Shown one piece after another: positions 7,777 to 17,055 of a stretch of 64,000 nucleotides of DNA. The stretch's first letter is position 1, and the number at the start of each line of letters is the position of its first letter. The translations under genes and the position numbers were made by a program. The DNA is from Rhodalgimonas zhirmunskyi (GTDB lineage: Bacteria; Pseudomonadota; Alphaproteobacteria; Rhodobacterales; Rhodobacteraceae), in contig JANFFA010000001.1 of assembly GCA_030848925.1 (NCBI GenBank), positions 806,001 through 870,000 of the forward strand. The letters are read 5' to 3'. The notes beneath the pieces are model-generated. The model was not told the DNA's origin. It made no database searches and was given only the letters and a program-made list of their open reading frames with translations.

Positions 7777-10014
7777 ATGCGCCCTTTCCGGATTATGCCT
7801 CGGCTTGCACTGGGCAAGGCCCTGTCCTCTGGCAGCGCCGCCGGTATTCTTGCCGTCGCGCTTCTCGCACCACAGACTGCGGCTGGACAAACCGCCAATA
7901 CCACACCCCTACCCGCAAGCGCGACGGCTGACGCGGCGCAGGACCAGCCCGCAATACTTGTGGCCGATCAGGTCTTTCTAGAAGGGAAGACCCGTCTCGT
8001 GGCCGAGGGACAGGTCGAGGCCTTGCAAGGCGACGTGCGCATCCGCGCCAGCCGGATCGCCTATGATCGCGAGACAGACCGGCTCACCATCACCGGGCCA
8101 ATCACGATCCTTCAAGGCGACGATACAATCATCTTGGCCGATGCTGCGGAAATGGACGAGGGATATCGCAACGGTCTGCTCACCGGTGCGCGCATGGTCT
8201 TGCAACAGCAGGTCCAACTGGCCGCGCACCGGATCGATCGTGTCGATGGACGTTACTCGCAACTCTACAAAGCCGCGGTCACGTCGTGCCAAGTCTGCAA
8301 TGCCGAAAGCCCGCCCCTATGGCAGATCCGCGCCCGCCGGCTGATCCACGACCAGCAAGAGCGCCAGCTGTATTTCGAAGACGCGCAATTGCGTGTCATG
8401 GATATGCCAATATTCTATCTGCCGCGCTTGCGGCTGCCCGATCCGACACTTGATCGCGCCACCGGCTTCCTGATCCCGACGATCAAGGGCAACTCAGAAC
8501 TGGGCACCGGGCCGCGCATCCCCTATTTCATCAAGCTCGGCGACAGCCGCGATCTGACCGTCGCGCCCTTTCTGACCAAGAACACGCGTACACTGGAGCT
8601 GGCTTATCGACAGGCTTTCCGAAACGGAAAGATCGAATTCGAAGGCGCGGTATCATCAGATTCCCTCACGACATATGACCACCGGGCCTACCTGTTCGGC
8701 GAAGGCAGCTTTAATCTGCCTCGGGATTTCAAACTCGAATTCAGCCTTCAGACCGCCACCGACAAGACCTATCTCGAAGACTACTCCTTCTCGGACGAAG
8801 ACCTTCTGGAAAGTGGCGTCACGATTTCCCGGACCAAGCGCGACAGCTATTTCGGCGTGGGCCTCAAACATTACCAGTCGCTTCGCGTGCCCGATGACAA
8901 TTCCACCATTCCGTCGATTATTGGGGATATCGAATACGAACGCCGATACTTTCCCCGTGCTCTTGGCGGTGAGCTTCGCTTTTCGACAGGTCTGCACAGC
9001 CATTATCGATACTCCGATCTGGACTACGACAGCGCCGACACGGACACGATCACCGATGGCCGCGATGTAACCCGCATCGACGCCGAAGTGCTCTGGCTGC
9101 GCAACTGGACCCTGCCATCGGGCATCTTGGCGGGTGTCGAGGCGGGCTTTGCCGCCGATCAGTTCTACACCGCCGACGACTCCTCCCTGCCCGCTTCCGA
9201 TGCCGGAATCACCCCGATGGCGGCGGTGACTTTGCGTTGGCCTTGGATGAAGATCACCTCGAATGGCGCCACTCATGTGATCGAACCCGTGGTGCAATTG
9301 GGGTGGAGCGGCGGGTCGAACCTCAATGTCGCCAATGATGAAAGCACCCGGGTTGAATTCGACGAAGGCAACCTCTTGTCGCTTTCGCGTTTTACCGCCC
9401 CTGACCGGCGCGAACGGGGTTGGCGGGCAGCTTACGGCCTGAATTGGACCCGCCTCGCAGACGACTGGCAGCATAGCCTGACACTGGGACAAATCGTGCG
9501 CGAAGACTCCGACACCAATTTTTCGACGACATCGGGCTTGCGAGGCACCACCTCCGATCTGCTCGTCGCGGGCCAGATCAAGACCAAGTCCGGCCTGTCA
9601 CTGACCGCGCGCACGCTGTTCGACTCCGATTTCAGCCTCGCCAAGACCGAAGCCCGCGGCGTCTGGCAATCTTCGCGGTTCGGGCTTGGGGCGTCCTATG
9701 TCTGGCTTGGCCCCGACACGCAGGAAGACCGGACGTCGACCGTGTCCGAGTGGTCGGTCGATGGCCTCTACCGGATCAGCCGGCACTGGATCGGCTCTGC
9801 CAGCGTAAGTTATGACGTGGCGGCCCAGCAGGCGAGTGAAGCCAGCATGGACCTGACCTATCGAAACGAATGCGTTGAGGTTGAGCTTTCAGTCTCGCGT
9901 CGCTACACCTCTTCCACTATCCTCACCCCGTCGACGGACTTCAGCGTCACCGTCGGCCTCCGCGGCTTCAACGCCGAAACGACAGATGCAAGTTACAGGC
10001 GACGCTGCAATTGA
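7777..10014 (+). CDS. lptD: LPS-assembly outer-membrane protein LptD
   Basis: A 745-residue outer-membrane protein. A signal peptide occupies about residues 1-38 (cleavage near A-A-G-Q-T). The OstA/LptA-like jellyroll (about 55-170) ends in a C-x-x-C pair (S-C-Q-V-C), and the C-terminal beta-barrel finishes with two more cysteines (N-E-C-V and R-R-R-C-N), the arrangement needed for the inter-domain disulfides of LptD. With LptE it inserts LPS into the outer leaflet. The gene abuts lptG and is followed by surA, whose chaperone product helps fold outer-membrane barrels. Confidence 0.94.
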   Translation: MRPFRIMPRLALGKALSSGSAAGILAVALLAPQTAAGQTANTTPLPASATADAAQDQPAILVADQVFLEGKTRLVAEGQVEALQGDVRIRASRIAYDRETDRLTITGPITILQGDDTIILADAAEMDEGYRNGLLTGARMVLQQQVQLAAHRIDRVDGRYSQLYKAAVTSCQVCNAESPPLWQIRARRLIHDQQERQLYFEDAQLRVMDMPIFYLPRLRLPDPTLDRATGFLIPTIKGNSELGTGPRIPYFIKLGDSRDLTVAPFLTKNTRTLELAYRQAFRNGKIEFEGAVSSDSLTTYDHRAYLFGEGSFNLPRDFKLEFSLQTATDKTYLEDYSFSDEDLLESGVTISRTKRDSYFGVGLKHYQSLRVPDDNSTIPSIIGDIEYERRYFPRALGGELRFSTGLHSHYRYSDLDYDSADTDTITDGRDVTRIDAEVLWLRNWTLPSGILAGVEAGFAADQFYTADDSSLPASDAGITPMAAVTLRWPWMKITSNGATHVIEPVVQLGWSGGSNLNVANDESTRVEFDEGNLLSLSRFTAPDRRERGWRAAYGLNWTRLADDWQHSLTLGQIVREDSDTNFSTTSGLRGTTSDLLVAGQIKTKSGLSLTARTLFDSDFSLAKTEARGVWQSSRFGLGASYVWLGPDTQEDRTSTVSEWSVDGLYRISRHWIGSASVSYDVAAQQASEASMDLTYRNECVEVELSVSRRYTSSTILTPSTDFSVTVGLRGFNAETTDASYRRRCN

Positions 10015-10066
10015 TGACGGGGATTATAAATATGATCCCGGAAACGTACCGGCTAAGAGACGAGCA

Positions 10067-11347
10067 ATGAGGGCGAAAATGGCGAAAACTGGCATGATGG
10101 CACGGCTGTCCGAACTGGCCAAAAGGCTATCCTTCCCGGCAGCATCGGTGATGCTCGTCTTGGGTCTGGGCTTGGGACTCGCCCTGCCCCAGACCGCATC
10201 GGCACAGAATCTGTTCGCACCTGCCATCCGCGTGAACGGGGAAATCATAACCGGCTTCGAACTTAACCAGCGTGCCCGCATGCTACAGGTTTTCCGCGCG
10301 CCGGGTGATCCAATGCAGATCGCCCGCGAGCAACTGATCGAAGAGCGGCTCAAGCTTTCCGCCGCACGCATCAACGGTGTCATTCCCACGAAGGAAGAGA
10401 TCGAAACCGGGATGGAGGAATTTGCCGGTCGCGCCAACCTTTCGACAGAGGATTTTCTCAAGGTGTTGAAAGGGGCAGGTGTCGAGCGCGAAACCTATCG
10501 TGATTTCATCATCTCTGGCGTTGCTTGGCGGCAACTCGTGCGCGCCAAGTTCGGGCCGCGAGTCCGGGTTTCGGATGCCGACGTGAGCCGCGCACTGAAC
10601 AATTCTGGCGATGCCAACGTGCGCGTCCTGACCTCGGAAATCTACATTCCGCTGCGCCCCGGGAAAGAGGCCGAGGCACAAGCATTGGCCGAGCGGCTGT
10701 CGAAGATCACCACCATTTCGGCCTTTGCACAGGCCGCGCGCAAATATTCCGCGGCCCCCTCACGCGGTCGCAGCGGCAAGGTAAACTGGCTGGAACTGAA
10801 CAAGATTCCGCCGGCGCTGCGCGGCCAGATCCTCGGACTTGCGCCCGGTCAAGTCACCCAGCCCATCCCGGTACCCGGCGCGATTGCGCTGTTTCAGCTG
10901 CGCGCCCTCGAAGAAGGAAAGCGCGTCACTCCGGATTACGCCGCCATCGAATATGCCGCCTATTACATCGCCGGTGGACGCACTCCGGAAGCGCTTGGCG
11001 TCGCCAAGAAGATCGAGAACCGTATCGATACCTGTGACGATCTCTACGGTGTCGCCAAAGGGCAGCCCGCCGAGGTGCTTGAACGCGGCTCGAAAAAGCC
11101 CAACGAAATCCCGCGCGATATCGCGATGGAATTGGCCAAGCTCGACAAGAACGAGGTCTCAACAGCTCTGACTCGCGCAAATGGCCAGACGCTGGTCTTT
11201 CTGATGCTCTGTGATCGCGTGATCGATCTGGGAGAAGACGTCTCTCGCGACGATGTGGCCCTCTCGATCCAAAGCCGCCGACTGGCAAGCTATGCGGAAA
11301 GCTACCTCGCGCAGCTTCGTTCCGAGGCGCGTATCGTCGAAAAATGA
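10067..11347 (+). CDS. surA: Periplasmic peptidyl-prolyl isomerase / chaperone SurA
   Basis: A 426-residue SurA-type protein. A signal peptide with a long leucine/glycine core is visible (residues about 20-48, ending T-A-S-A-Q). The SurA N-terminal domain (I-R-V-N-G-E-I-I-T) follows, then a parvulin-like rotamase domain near residues 190-290. SurA escorts unfolded outer-membrane proteins, including LptD. The ATG at 10067 gives a clean signal peptide; the frame is open back into lptD, but earlier starts add a basic segment with no homology. The stop overlaps the pdxA start. Confidence 0.9.
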   Translation: MRAKMAKTGMMARLSELAKRLSFPAASVMLVLGLGLGLALPQTASAQNLFAPAIRVNGEIITGFELNQRARMLQVFRAPGDPMQIAREQLIEERLKLSAARINGVIPTKEEIETGMEEFAGRANLSTEDFLKVLKGAGVERETYRDFIISGVAWRQLVRAKFGPRVRVSDADVSRALNNSGDANVRVLTSEIYIPLRPGKEAEAQALAERLSKITTISAFAQAARKYSAAPSRGRSGKVNWLELNKIPPALRGQILGLAPGQVTQPIPVPGAIALFQLRALEEGKRVTPDYAAIEYAAYYIAGGRTPEALGVAKKIENRIDTCDDLYGVAKGQPAEVLERGSKKPNEIPRDIAMELAKLDKNEVSTALTRANGQTLVFLMLCDRVIDLGEDVSRDDVALSIQSRRLASYAESYLAQLRSEARIVEK

Positions 11348-12324
11348 TCGCCCGGCCGCGCCCCATCGCCCTGACCTGCGGCGAACCTGCTGGCATCGGC
11401 CCTGAACTGGCCGCCATGGCCCACACCCGGCTTGGCACCGAGGTGCCGTTCTTTTGGATGGGCGATCCGCGCCATCTGCCCGGTGGCATCCGTATCGTCG
11501 AAATCGCGCACCCGTCGGAAACCGAAGCCGCGATCGCGCGGGGTCTGCCTGTTCTACGGCATGATTTCGACGGCCCCGTCACCCCCGGCGAGGCTAATCC
11601 TGCTCATGCCCAAGGGGTGATCGATGTTATCGCACGCGCAGTGAAATACGCGATGGTTGGCGATGCGGGCGGTGTCTGTACCGCGCCCATTCACAAGAAG
11701 GCCCTCAAAGACGGCGCCGACTTCGCCCACCCCGGTCATACCGAATACCTCGCGGCGCTGGCTGGCGTCGATCATGTCGTGATGATGCTAGCCTCCGAGA
11801 CATTGCGCGTCGTACCGGCCACCATCCACATCCCGCTCAGCGATGTGCCTGCGGCGCTCACCGAAGCGCTGTTGCGCAAGACGATCGAGATCACAAACGA
11901 GGGACTGCGTGTGCGCTTCGGCATCGCGCGTCCGCGCCTTGCCATGGCGGGGCTCAACCCACATGCCGGCGAAGGCGGGGCCATGGGGCACGAAGAGATC
12001 GAGATGATCGCCCCGCTGATCCGCCAGATTCGCGCGGATGGCATCGACATCACGGGCCCGCATTCTGCCGATACCCTGTTCCACGCCGATGCGCGGGCCC
12101 GCTATGACGCGGCGATCTGTTGCTATCACGATCAGGCGCTGATCCCGATCAAAACGCTGGCCTTTGACGAGGGCGTGAACGTTACCCTCGGGCTGCCGTT
12201 CATCCGTACCTCACCCGATCATGGCACGGCCTTTGACATCGCGGGCACTGGCCGTGCCAATCCATCATCGACGATTGCGGCGCTGCGCATGGCCGCCAAT
12301 ATGGCCGTGGCAGGTGGGGCATGA
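11344..12324 (+). CDS. pdxA: 4-hydroxythreonine-4-phosphate dehydrogenase
   Basis: A 326-residue PdxA. The visible hallmarks are G-E-P-A-G-I-G-P-E near the N terminus, the metal-binding [21 protein letters not shown] and C-Y-H-D-Q, and the C-terminal [10 protein letters not shown]. It oxidises 4-phosphohydroxy-L-threonine in pyridoxal-5'-phosphate synthesis. The start overlaps the surA stop by 4 nt (ATGA) and rsmA follows after 13 nt; surA-pdxA-rsmA is a conserved proteobacterial order. Confidence 0.95.
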   Translation: MIARPRPIALTCGEPAGIGPELAAMAHTRLGTEVPFFWMGDPRHLPGGIRIVEIAHPSETEAAIARGLPVLRHDFDGPVTPGEANPAHAQGVIDVIARAVKYAMVGDAGGVCTAPIHKKALKDGADFAHPGHTEYLAALAGVDHVVMMLASETLRVVPATIHIPLSDVPAALTEALLRKTIEITNEGLRVRFGIARPRLAMAGLNPHAGEGGAMGHEEIEMIAPLIRQIRADGIDITGPHSADTLFHADARARYDAAICCYHDQALIPIKTLAFDEGVNVTLGLPFIRTSPDHGTAFDIAGTGRANPSSTIAALRMAANMAVAGGA

Positions 12325-12337
12325 CAGGCCAGGTGAC

Positions 12338-13180
12338 ATGAGCGGAATTGACACCCTGCCCCCTCTGCGAGAGGTGATCTCCGATCATGGCCTCACCGCG
12401 CGTAAATCTCTGGGGCAGAATTTCCTGCTGGACCTCAACCTGACGGCCAAGATCGCACGCAGTGCCGGTGACCTGACTGAATGCGACGTGCTCGAAATCG
12501 GCCCCGGCCCCGGCGGGTTGACGCGTGGGCTCTTGGCTGAAGGTGCGCGCCACGTTCTTGCGATTGAAAAGGACGCCCGCTGCCTGGCAGCCCTGGCAGA
12601 AATCGCCGCCGCTTACCCGGGGCGCCTCGAGGTGATTGAAGGGGATGCGCTGGCGATCGATCCCCTCACGCATCTGACTCCGCCCATCAAGATCGCTGCC
12701 AACCTGCCATATAACGTCGGCACTGAATTGTTGGTCCGTTGGCTCACCCCGCCCACATGGCCGCCATTTTGGGAAACGCTCACACTCATGTTCCAACGCG
12801 AAGTTGCCGAACGGATCGTGGCACAGCCCGGGTCGAAGGCATACGGACGTCTTGCTATTCTTGCGCAATGGCGCACCGAGGCTAAAATCGCGCTTTCGCT
12901 GCCGCCACAGGCCTTCACCCCCCCGCCCAAGGTTTCTTCTGCGGTGGTGCACCTCGCCGCTCTGAAAGAACCACGCTACCCCGCCGATCCCAAAACGCTC
13001 GAGCGGGTGGTGGCCAAGGCCTTCAACCAGCGCCGCAAGATGCTGCGCGCGGCGCTCAAGGGCCTTGCCCCCGATCTCGAGGATCGCTTGATCGCATCAG
13101 GCATCCAACCCACGGACCGGGCTGAAACCGTTTCGCTCGAACAGTTCTGCGCTTTAGCCCGCAATGTAAAAGCCGGCTAA
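12338..13180 (+). CDS. rsmA: 16S rRNA (A1518/A1519-N6,N6)-dimethyltransferase
   Basis: A 280-residue KsgA/RsmA. G-Q-N-F-L-L-D begins the conserved core, [10 protein letters not shown] is the SAM-binding motif I, and N-L-P-Y-N-V is the catalytic N-L-P-Y motif. It dimethylates two adjacent adenines near the 3' end of 16S rRNA late in small-subunit assembly. The ATG at 12338, preceded by CAGGTGAC, sits just after the pdxA stop; earlier in-frame starts lie inside pdxA. It is the last gene of the lptF-to-rsmA run and is closed by a strong hairpin. Confidence 0.95.
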   Translation: MSGIDTLPPLREVISDHGLTARKSLGQNFLLDLNLTAKIARSAGDLTECDVLEIGPGPGGLTRGLLAEGARHVLAIEKDARCLAALAEIAAAYPGRLEVIEGDALAIDPLTHLTPPIKIAANLPYNVGTELLVRWLTPPTWPPFWETLTLMFQREVAERIVAQPGSKAYGRLAILAQWRTEAKIALSLPPQAFTPPPKVSSAVVHLAALKEPRYPADPKTLERVVAKAFNQRRKMLRAALKGLAPDLEDRLIASGIQPTDRAETVSLEQFCALARNVKAG

Positions 13181-13205
13181 CCCGCCACTAAGATATGCCC
13201 AAAGA

Positions 13206-13240
13206 AAAACCCCCGCAGCGCGGCGCGCAGCAGGGGTTTT
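13206..13240. terminator. Bidirectional terminator between rsmA and the DUF4167 gene
   Basis: A perfect 8-bp stem AAAACCCC/GGGGTTTT encloses a GC-rich loop. T-runs on both strands suit the convergent genes rsmA (+) and DUF4167 (-). Confidence 0.8.
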
Positions 13241-13262
13241 GTTATGGGCATCGATCGATACT

Positions 13263-13877
13263 TTACTCGGCTGCGTCAGCTTCTTTCGGACTGTCCTGAT
13301 GTTCAGACTTGTCCTCGCCGGGCGCCGCGTCTGCGGCTGCGTCGGGCGCGGCCTTCCTAGGCTTACGTCTCGTGCGCTTGGGCTTCTCATCGCTTTTCGG
13401 CGGAGTTTTGCTTTCTGCTAAGCTTTGGCTTTCTGGCGTCTCGACCAGACCGCTATCGCCGCCTTCATCCGTCGCATCAATGACATCGGGCTGGGGCGCG
13501 CTCGAAGGATCGTCGGTCACTTGACCACCGCTCATCTCGCGCTCTTGGCGTTTGGCACGCTCGCGATCACGCTCGGCTTGGCGATCACGGTTCTGCTGCT
13601 CTTGCTGCTCACGCTTGGCATCCATCTCGCGCTGCGCTTCGCCCAGCATACGCAGGTAGTGCTCAGCGTGCTGCTGAAAATTCTCGGCCGCAACCCGATC
13701 ACCGGCCAGTTGTGCATCACGGGCCAACTGATTGTATTTGTCGATGATTTGTTGCGGTGTGCCGCGCACCTTGCCCTCGGGGCCCGAAGAATCGAATACG
13801 CGGTTGACGATATTGCCGCCGGAGGAAGACCGGTTGCGATTGTTCTTCGACCGCGAGCGGGATTTCGATGATCTCAT
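13263..13877 (-). CDS. DUF4167 domain-containing protein
   Basis: A 204-residue, highly charged protein. The N terminus is a basic R/S/K/N-rich segment (residues 1-20), followed by the DUF4167 core (about 21-90: N-R-V-F-D-S-S-G-P, K-V-R-G-T, H-A-E-H-Y-x-R). The rest is a low-complexity Q/R/E-rich helix and an acidic/proline/lysine-rich tail. The family is widespread in alphaproteobacteria and its function is not established; the basic head suggests nucleic-acid or ribosome binding (inference). It stands alone downstream of prfA-prmC with a 366-nt leader region. Confidence 0.85.
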   Translation of the reverse strand: MRSSKSRSRSKNNRNRSSSGGNIVNRVFDSSGPEGKVRGTPQQIIDKYNQLARDAQLAGDRVAAENFQQHAEHYLRMLGEAQREMDAKREQQEQQNRDRQAERDRERAKRQEREMSGGQVTDDPSSAPQPDVIDATDEGGDSGLVETPESQSLAESKTPPKSDEKPKRTRRKPRKAAPDAAADAAPGEDKSEHQDSPKEADAAE

Positions 13878-14243
13878 GTTGTCCTTGGTCCAGTCTTAAC
13901 TCTGGCCTTCGTAACCTGTGGGCGCCTCTTTGCGCCTATACTTACAGATCCGAACACTGTCTGGCTTGGCATCAAGCGGGACCGGCCGGCAAGGCCATCC
14001 ACCTGCTTGATGGTTCTGAATAAACATGCCACAGCGCGTTTAACAAGACCTAACCGCGATAAAAACGTACGAAATAGTGAGTTCTCTACCGATTTGTTGC
14101 CTCCAAGCGCCTAACCGGGCCAGATTTACAAAACTAGCGAGCCTTCAAGCGTAGTTTGTTCGCTAGCCCCGTTACCCGGCAAAGAGAGTCTTTTCCTGCC
14201 CGCGTCTTGCCCATGTATTACCTGACTCGCGGAAACCGAACGC
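13878..14243. other. 366-nt non-coding gap between prmC and the DUF4167 gene
   Basis: No supported gene is present. The side next to prmC holds an inverted repeat with a T-run that looks like the prmC terminator (listed separately). The remainder is presumably the promoter and leader of the DUF4167 gene. I see no tRNA or known ncRNA signature. Confidence 0.5.
14130..14166 (-). terminator. Putative terminator of the prfA-prmC operon
   Basis: On the minus strand CTAGCGA and TCGCTAG form a 7-bp stem with a 19-nt loop, followed by TTTTG. It starts 78 nt past the prmC stop. The loop is long, so efficiency is uncertain. Confidence 0.45.
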
Positions 14244-15083
14244 CTAGCCTTTGCGCCCAAACACGATCCTGTCGCGTTCATCGAAATCCTGCATGATCGC
14301 GATATCTTTTAGCCCTGCCTCGGCAAACATCTTGGAAACGGCATCGCCTTGGGTTGGCCCGATCTCAACAATCAGCCTCCCCCCTGAAGACAGATGAGCA
14401 TCTGCTCCCTTCGCGATTTCGCGATAGGCCGTCAGACCGTCAGCCCCGTCGGTCAACGCGATGTGCGGATCATGATCGCGCACCTCTGGGTCAAGCGCCT
14501 CCATTTCTCCCAAGGCAATGTAGGGCGGGTTCGATACGATCAGATCGAATGTGCCACAGATGCCAGACCACCAATCGGATGCCACCAAGTCCAACCGATC
14601 CTCGACACCGCTCTTTTCCGCGTTCGTTTGTGCAACTGCCAACGCCGCCTCTGACACATCACTCGCGACGCCGCGCGCCTGTGACCACTCGGCCAGAAGC
14701 GTGAGGGCAATAATCCCGCTCCCCGTACCAAGGTCCAGCAGCCGTGCCGCAGGTTCCTCTAGCGCCGTGGCGATCAGAATTTCTGTTTCTGGCCGGGGGT
14801 CGAGCACCTCCGGACTGACTTCGAAATAGCGCCCCCAGAACACCCGCCGCCCGATAATCTTGGCGACCGGTTCGCGCGCGCAGCGCCGGGCGAGGTACTC
14901 CTCGAAACGCTTGAAATTCTCTTCGGACACCTCATCGCGCCCGAGCAGAATAAGCCGCCCACGGTCTACCTCCAAAATATCGGCCAGCAGGGGCCGCGCA
15001 TCTCCCGTCGCACATCGGGCATCGGCAAGCACGCGCGCGCCATAGCGTAGCACCTCGTCGACTGTTCTGTCCGGGGCGGTCAC
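14244..15083 (-). CDS. prmC: Peptide chain release factor N5-glutamine methyltransferase
   Basis: A 279-residue HemK/PrmC. An N-terminal helical domain (about 1-75) precedes the SAM-dependent methyltransferase domain with L-D-L-G-T-G-S-G motif I and the signature N-P-P-Y-I that holds the target glutamine amide. It methylates the GGQ glutamine of release factors. The gene overlaps the end of prfA by 4 nt, the standard prfA-prmC coupling, so the enzyme is made with one of its substrates. Confidence 0.94.
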   Translation of the reverse strand: MTAPDRTVDEVLRYGARVLADARCATGDARPLLADILEVDRGRLILLGRDEVSEENFKRFEEYLARRCAREPVAKIIGRRVFWGRYFEVSPEVLDPRPETEILIATALEEPAARLLDLGTGSGIIALTLLAEWSQARGVASDVSEAALAVAQTNAEKSGVEDRLDLVASDWWSGICGTFDLIVSNPPYIALGEMEALDPEVRDHDPHIALTDGADGLTAYREIAKGADAHLSSGGRLIVEIGPTQGDAVSKMFAEAGLKDIAIMQDFDERDRIVFGRKG

Positions 15084-16129
15084 GCCTGCATCTCCGCCAG
15101 AAGCCCCGCCTGATGATCCGCGATCAGCGCGTCAATCACCTCGTCGAGATCGCCCTGCATAATTTGATCAAGTTTGTAGAGAGTGAGGCCGATCCGATGA
15201 TCCGTCATCCGGCCTTGTGGGAAATTATACGTCCGAATCCGCTCCGAACGATCACCGCTTCCGACCTGCGCCTTACGATCTGCTGCCCTCTCCGCATCCG
15301 CGCGCTGCCTTTCAAGATCAAACAGCCGTGTCTTGAGCACCTGCATTGCATTGGCCCGGTTCTGGTGCTGACTTTTCTCGGAAGAGGTCACGACGATCCC
15401 GGTCGGCAGGTGCGTGATCCGAACCGCTGAATCCGTTGTATTCACGTGCTGCCCTCCCGCTCCGGAAGACCGCATCGTGTCAATACGCAGATCGCCTGCA
15501 TCGATTACGATATCCACGTCCTCAGCCTCGGGCAAAACAGCAACCGTGGCGGCGCTTGTATGGATCCGGCCTCCCGATTCCGTTTCGGGAACGCGCTGGA
15601 CGCGATGAACACCGCTTTCAAATTTGAGGCGTGCGAAAACACCCTCACCGGATATTCGCGCGACCACTTCTTTGATCCCGCCCAGTTCTGTCAGGCTCTC
15701 TTCCATGATTTCGACACGCCAACCTTTTGCTTCGGCGTAGCGTTGATACATCCGCAGAAGATCGCCCGCGAAAAGGGCTGCCTCGTCACCTCCTGTACCT
15801 GGACGTATCTCGATCAGGGCCGGGCGCGCATCCGCCGAATCCTTGGGCAAAAGTGCCAGTTGTAACGTCCGTTCGACCTCGGGAAGGCGTGCCTTGAGGG
15901 CTGGCAATTCCTCTTCCGCGAGCGACTTCATTTCCGGATCTGACAAAAGGGCCTTTGCCTCTTCGAGATCGCCGAGCAATTTCCGATAATCGTTGATCTG
16001 TTCCACAACTGGGCGCAACTCGGCGTATTCCCTGCCCAGCTTGGCGATATCCCCGCCGCCCTCGGACATCTTCGCCTCGAGATATTCGAACCGTTCGGTG
16101 ATCTGCTCTAGCTTGTCGACAGGAACCAT
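15080..16129 (-). CDS. prfA: Peptide chain release factor 1
   Basis: RF1 of 349 residues. The G-A-G-G-Q-H-V-N motif in domain 3 triggers peptidyl-tRNA hydrolysis. The P-x-T codon-reading element reads P-E-T, within V-Q-R-V-P-E-T-E, as expected for RF1 (UAA/UAG). The start is ATG 16129 (M-V-P-V-D-K-L-E-Q), preceded by a strong GGAGAGGAGG site; earlier in-frame ATGs lack homology. It is followed by prmC. Confidence 0.94.
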   Translation of the reverse strand: MVPVDKLEQITERFEYLEAKMSEGGGDIAKLGREYAELRPVVEQINDYRKLLGDLEEAKALLSDPEMKSLAEEELPALKARLPEVERTLQLALLPKDSADARPALIEIRPGTGGDEAALFAGDLLRMYQRYAEAKGWRVEIMEESLTELGGIKEVVARISGEGVFARLKFESGVHRVQRVPETESGGRIHTSAATVAVLPEAEDVDIVIDAGDLRIDTMRSSGAGGQHVNTTDSAVRITHLPTGIVVTSSEKSQHQNRANAMQVLKTRLFDLERQRADAERAADRKAQVGSGDRSERIRTYNFPQGRMTDHRIGLTLYKLDQIMQGDLDEVIDALIADHQAGLLAEMQA

Positions 16130-16191
16130 GTGCCTCCTCTCCTCCATCGTTGGTATTTGGTCAAGAGCCCGCACCGTGGTATGATTTGTTT

Positions 16192-16485
16192 ATGCGCTGG
16201 CTGATCCCGATCCTCATCTCCGTCCCGGTTCCCCTTGTTGCCGATCAGACGATCGGCGGCAAAACGGTCGATTGCTACTGCACCGACAGTTCGGGGGGAC
16301 GCATTGAGCTGGGTGAATCCATTTGCCTGCAAGTCGACGGTCGCATGTTTACGGCGCAATGCCAGATGTCCCTAAACGTTCCGATGTGGCGTGAGTTGCA
16401 AGATGGTTGTCTCAACTCAAATTTGCGATATCCAGTTATCCAGCCGCTTGGCATTCACTCCGAAATCACTGCGACCAAATCGTAA
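16192..16485 (+). CDS. Small secreted cysteine-rich hypothetical protein
   Basis: A 97-residue product from the ATG at 16192. Residues 1-15 form a short hydrophobic signal-like segment (R-W-L-I-P-I-L-I-S-V-P). The mature part carries several cysteines (D-C-Y-C, S-I-C, A-Q-C, D-G-C), consistent with a disulfide-bonded periplasmic protein. I do not recognise a named family. Its last 69 nt overlap, antisense, the 3' end of the DUF1499 gene. It lies between divergent prfA and lysC. Confidence 0.6.
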   Translation: MRWLIPILISVPVPLVADQTIGGKTVDCYCTDSSGGRIELGESICLQVDGRMFTAQCQMSLNVPMWRELQDGCLNSNLRYPVIQPLGIHSEITATKS

Positions 16486-16845
16486 CCGTGAGAAGAGTTC
16501 CAGCGTGTCTCCGGCTTGGCGCGCCGTGACATAATCGGGGAAACCCCAGAAACCTGACCGCGCGACGTATGTAACCATACCTTCGCCTACTGAACCGACC
16601 AAGACCTTAACCCGCGGCGTATCACGTGCAATCATATCGAAACGCGAGAGGCCGTTTGGCCCGGCCGCGACTACCCGCATCGCGCCGCCCTCCATATCGC
16701 GATTTTCAACTTGCTCGGGCATCGAGTGCCACAGCTCGGGATCCGATGGAGCGAGTCGCACATACGCTCCAAGTACAACGAGAGCCGTGCAGAATAACCC
16801 CAAGCCCCAACCAATAATCATCTTGCCACTCATCTCTTTCCGCAT
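16417..16845 (-). CDS. DUF1499 domain-containing membrane-anchored protein
   Basis: About 142 residues from the ATG at 16845 (GGGTGAG lies nine bases upstream). A single hydrophobic segment near the N terminus (M-I-I-G-W-G-L-G-L-F-C-T-A-L) is followed by a soluble domain typical of DUF1499, with V-T-Y-V-A-R-S and F-P-D-Y near the middle and S-R-L-R-F-G-R-S-D-F-G-V-N toward the end. The family is of unknown function. An upstream ATG (16881) and a downstream one (16833) are alternative starts. It converges with the small cysteine-rich gene and overlaps its 3' end. Confidence 0.75.
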   Translation of the reverse strand: MRKEMSGKMIIGWGLGLFCTALVVLGAYVRLAPSDPELWHSMPEQVENRDMEGGAMRVVAAGPNGLSRFDMIARDTPRVKVLVGSVGEGMVTYVARSGFWGFPDYVTARQAGDTLELFSRLRFGRSDFGVNAKRLDNWISQI

Positions 16846-17055
16846 TTCGACGGGCTCACCCGAATTCGGGCCATCTTGCACGAAGCCGAGCCGAGTTTAC
16901 AGGGCAGATACTTTGGCAAGACAGACATACAACTCAATCGCAGACAGGACCGATAATGCGCGTATCGCGACATGGCCTTAACATCTTGCGCAGACATGCA
17001 TTCCGCAATAAACCGCGCCAGACCTGACAGGCAGAGAAGAGGCGCTGGGAAACGT

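Noticed and set aside
9875-10066. Upstream extension of surA into lptD
   Set aside because: Starting there would put a long basic segment before the signal peptide; ATG 10067 gives a normal exported protein.
14040-14055. TTAACAAGACCTAACC upstream of the DUF4167 gene as a CtrA site
   Set aside because: The second half is TAAC/CTAA and not TTAA at the 7-nt spacing, so it does not fit the consensus.
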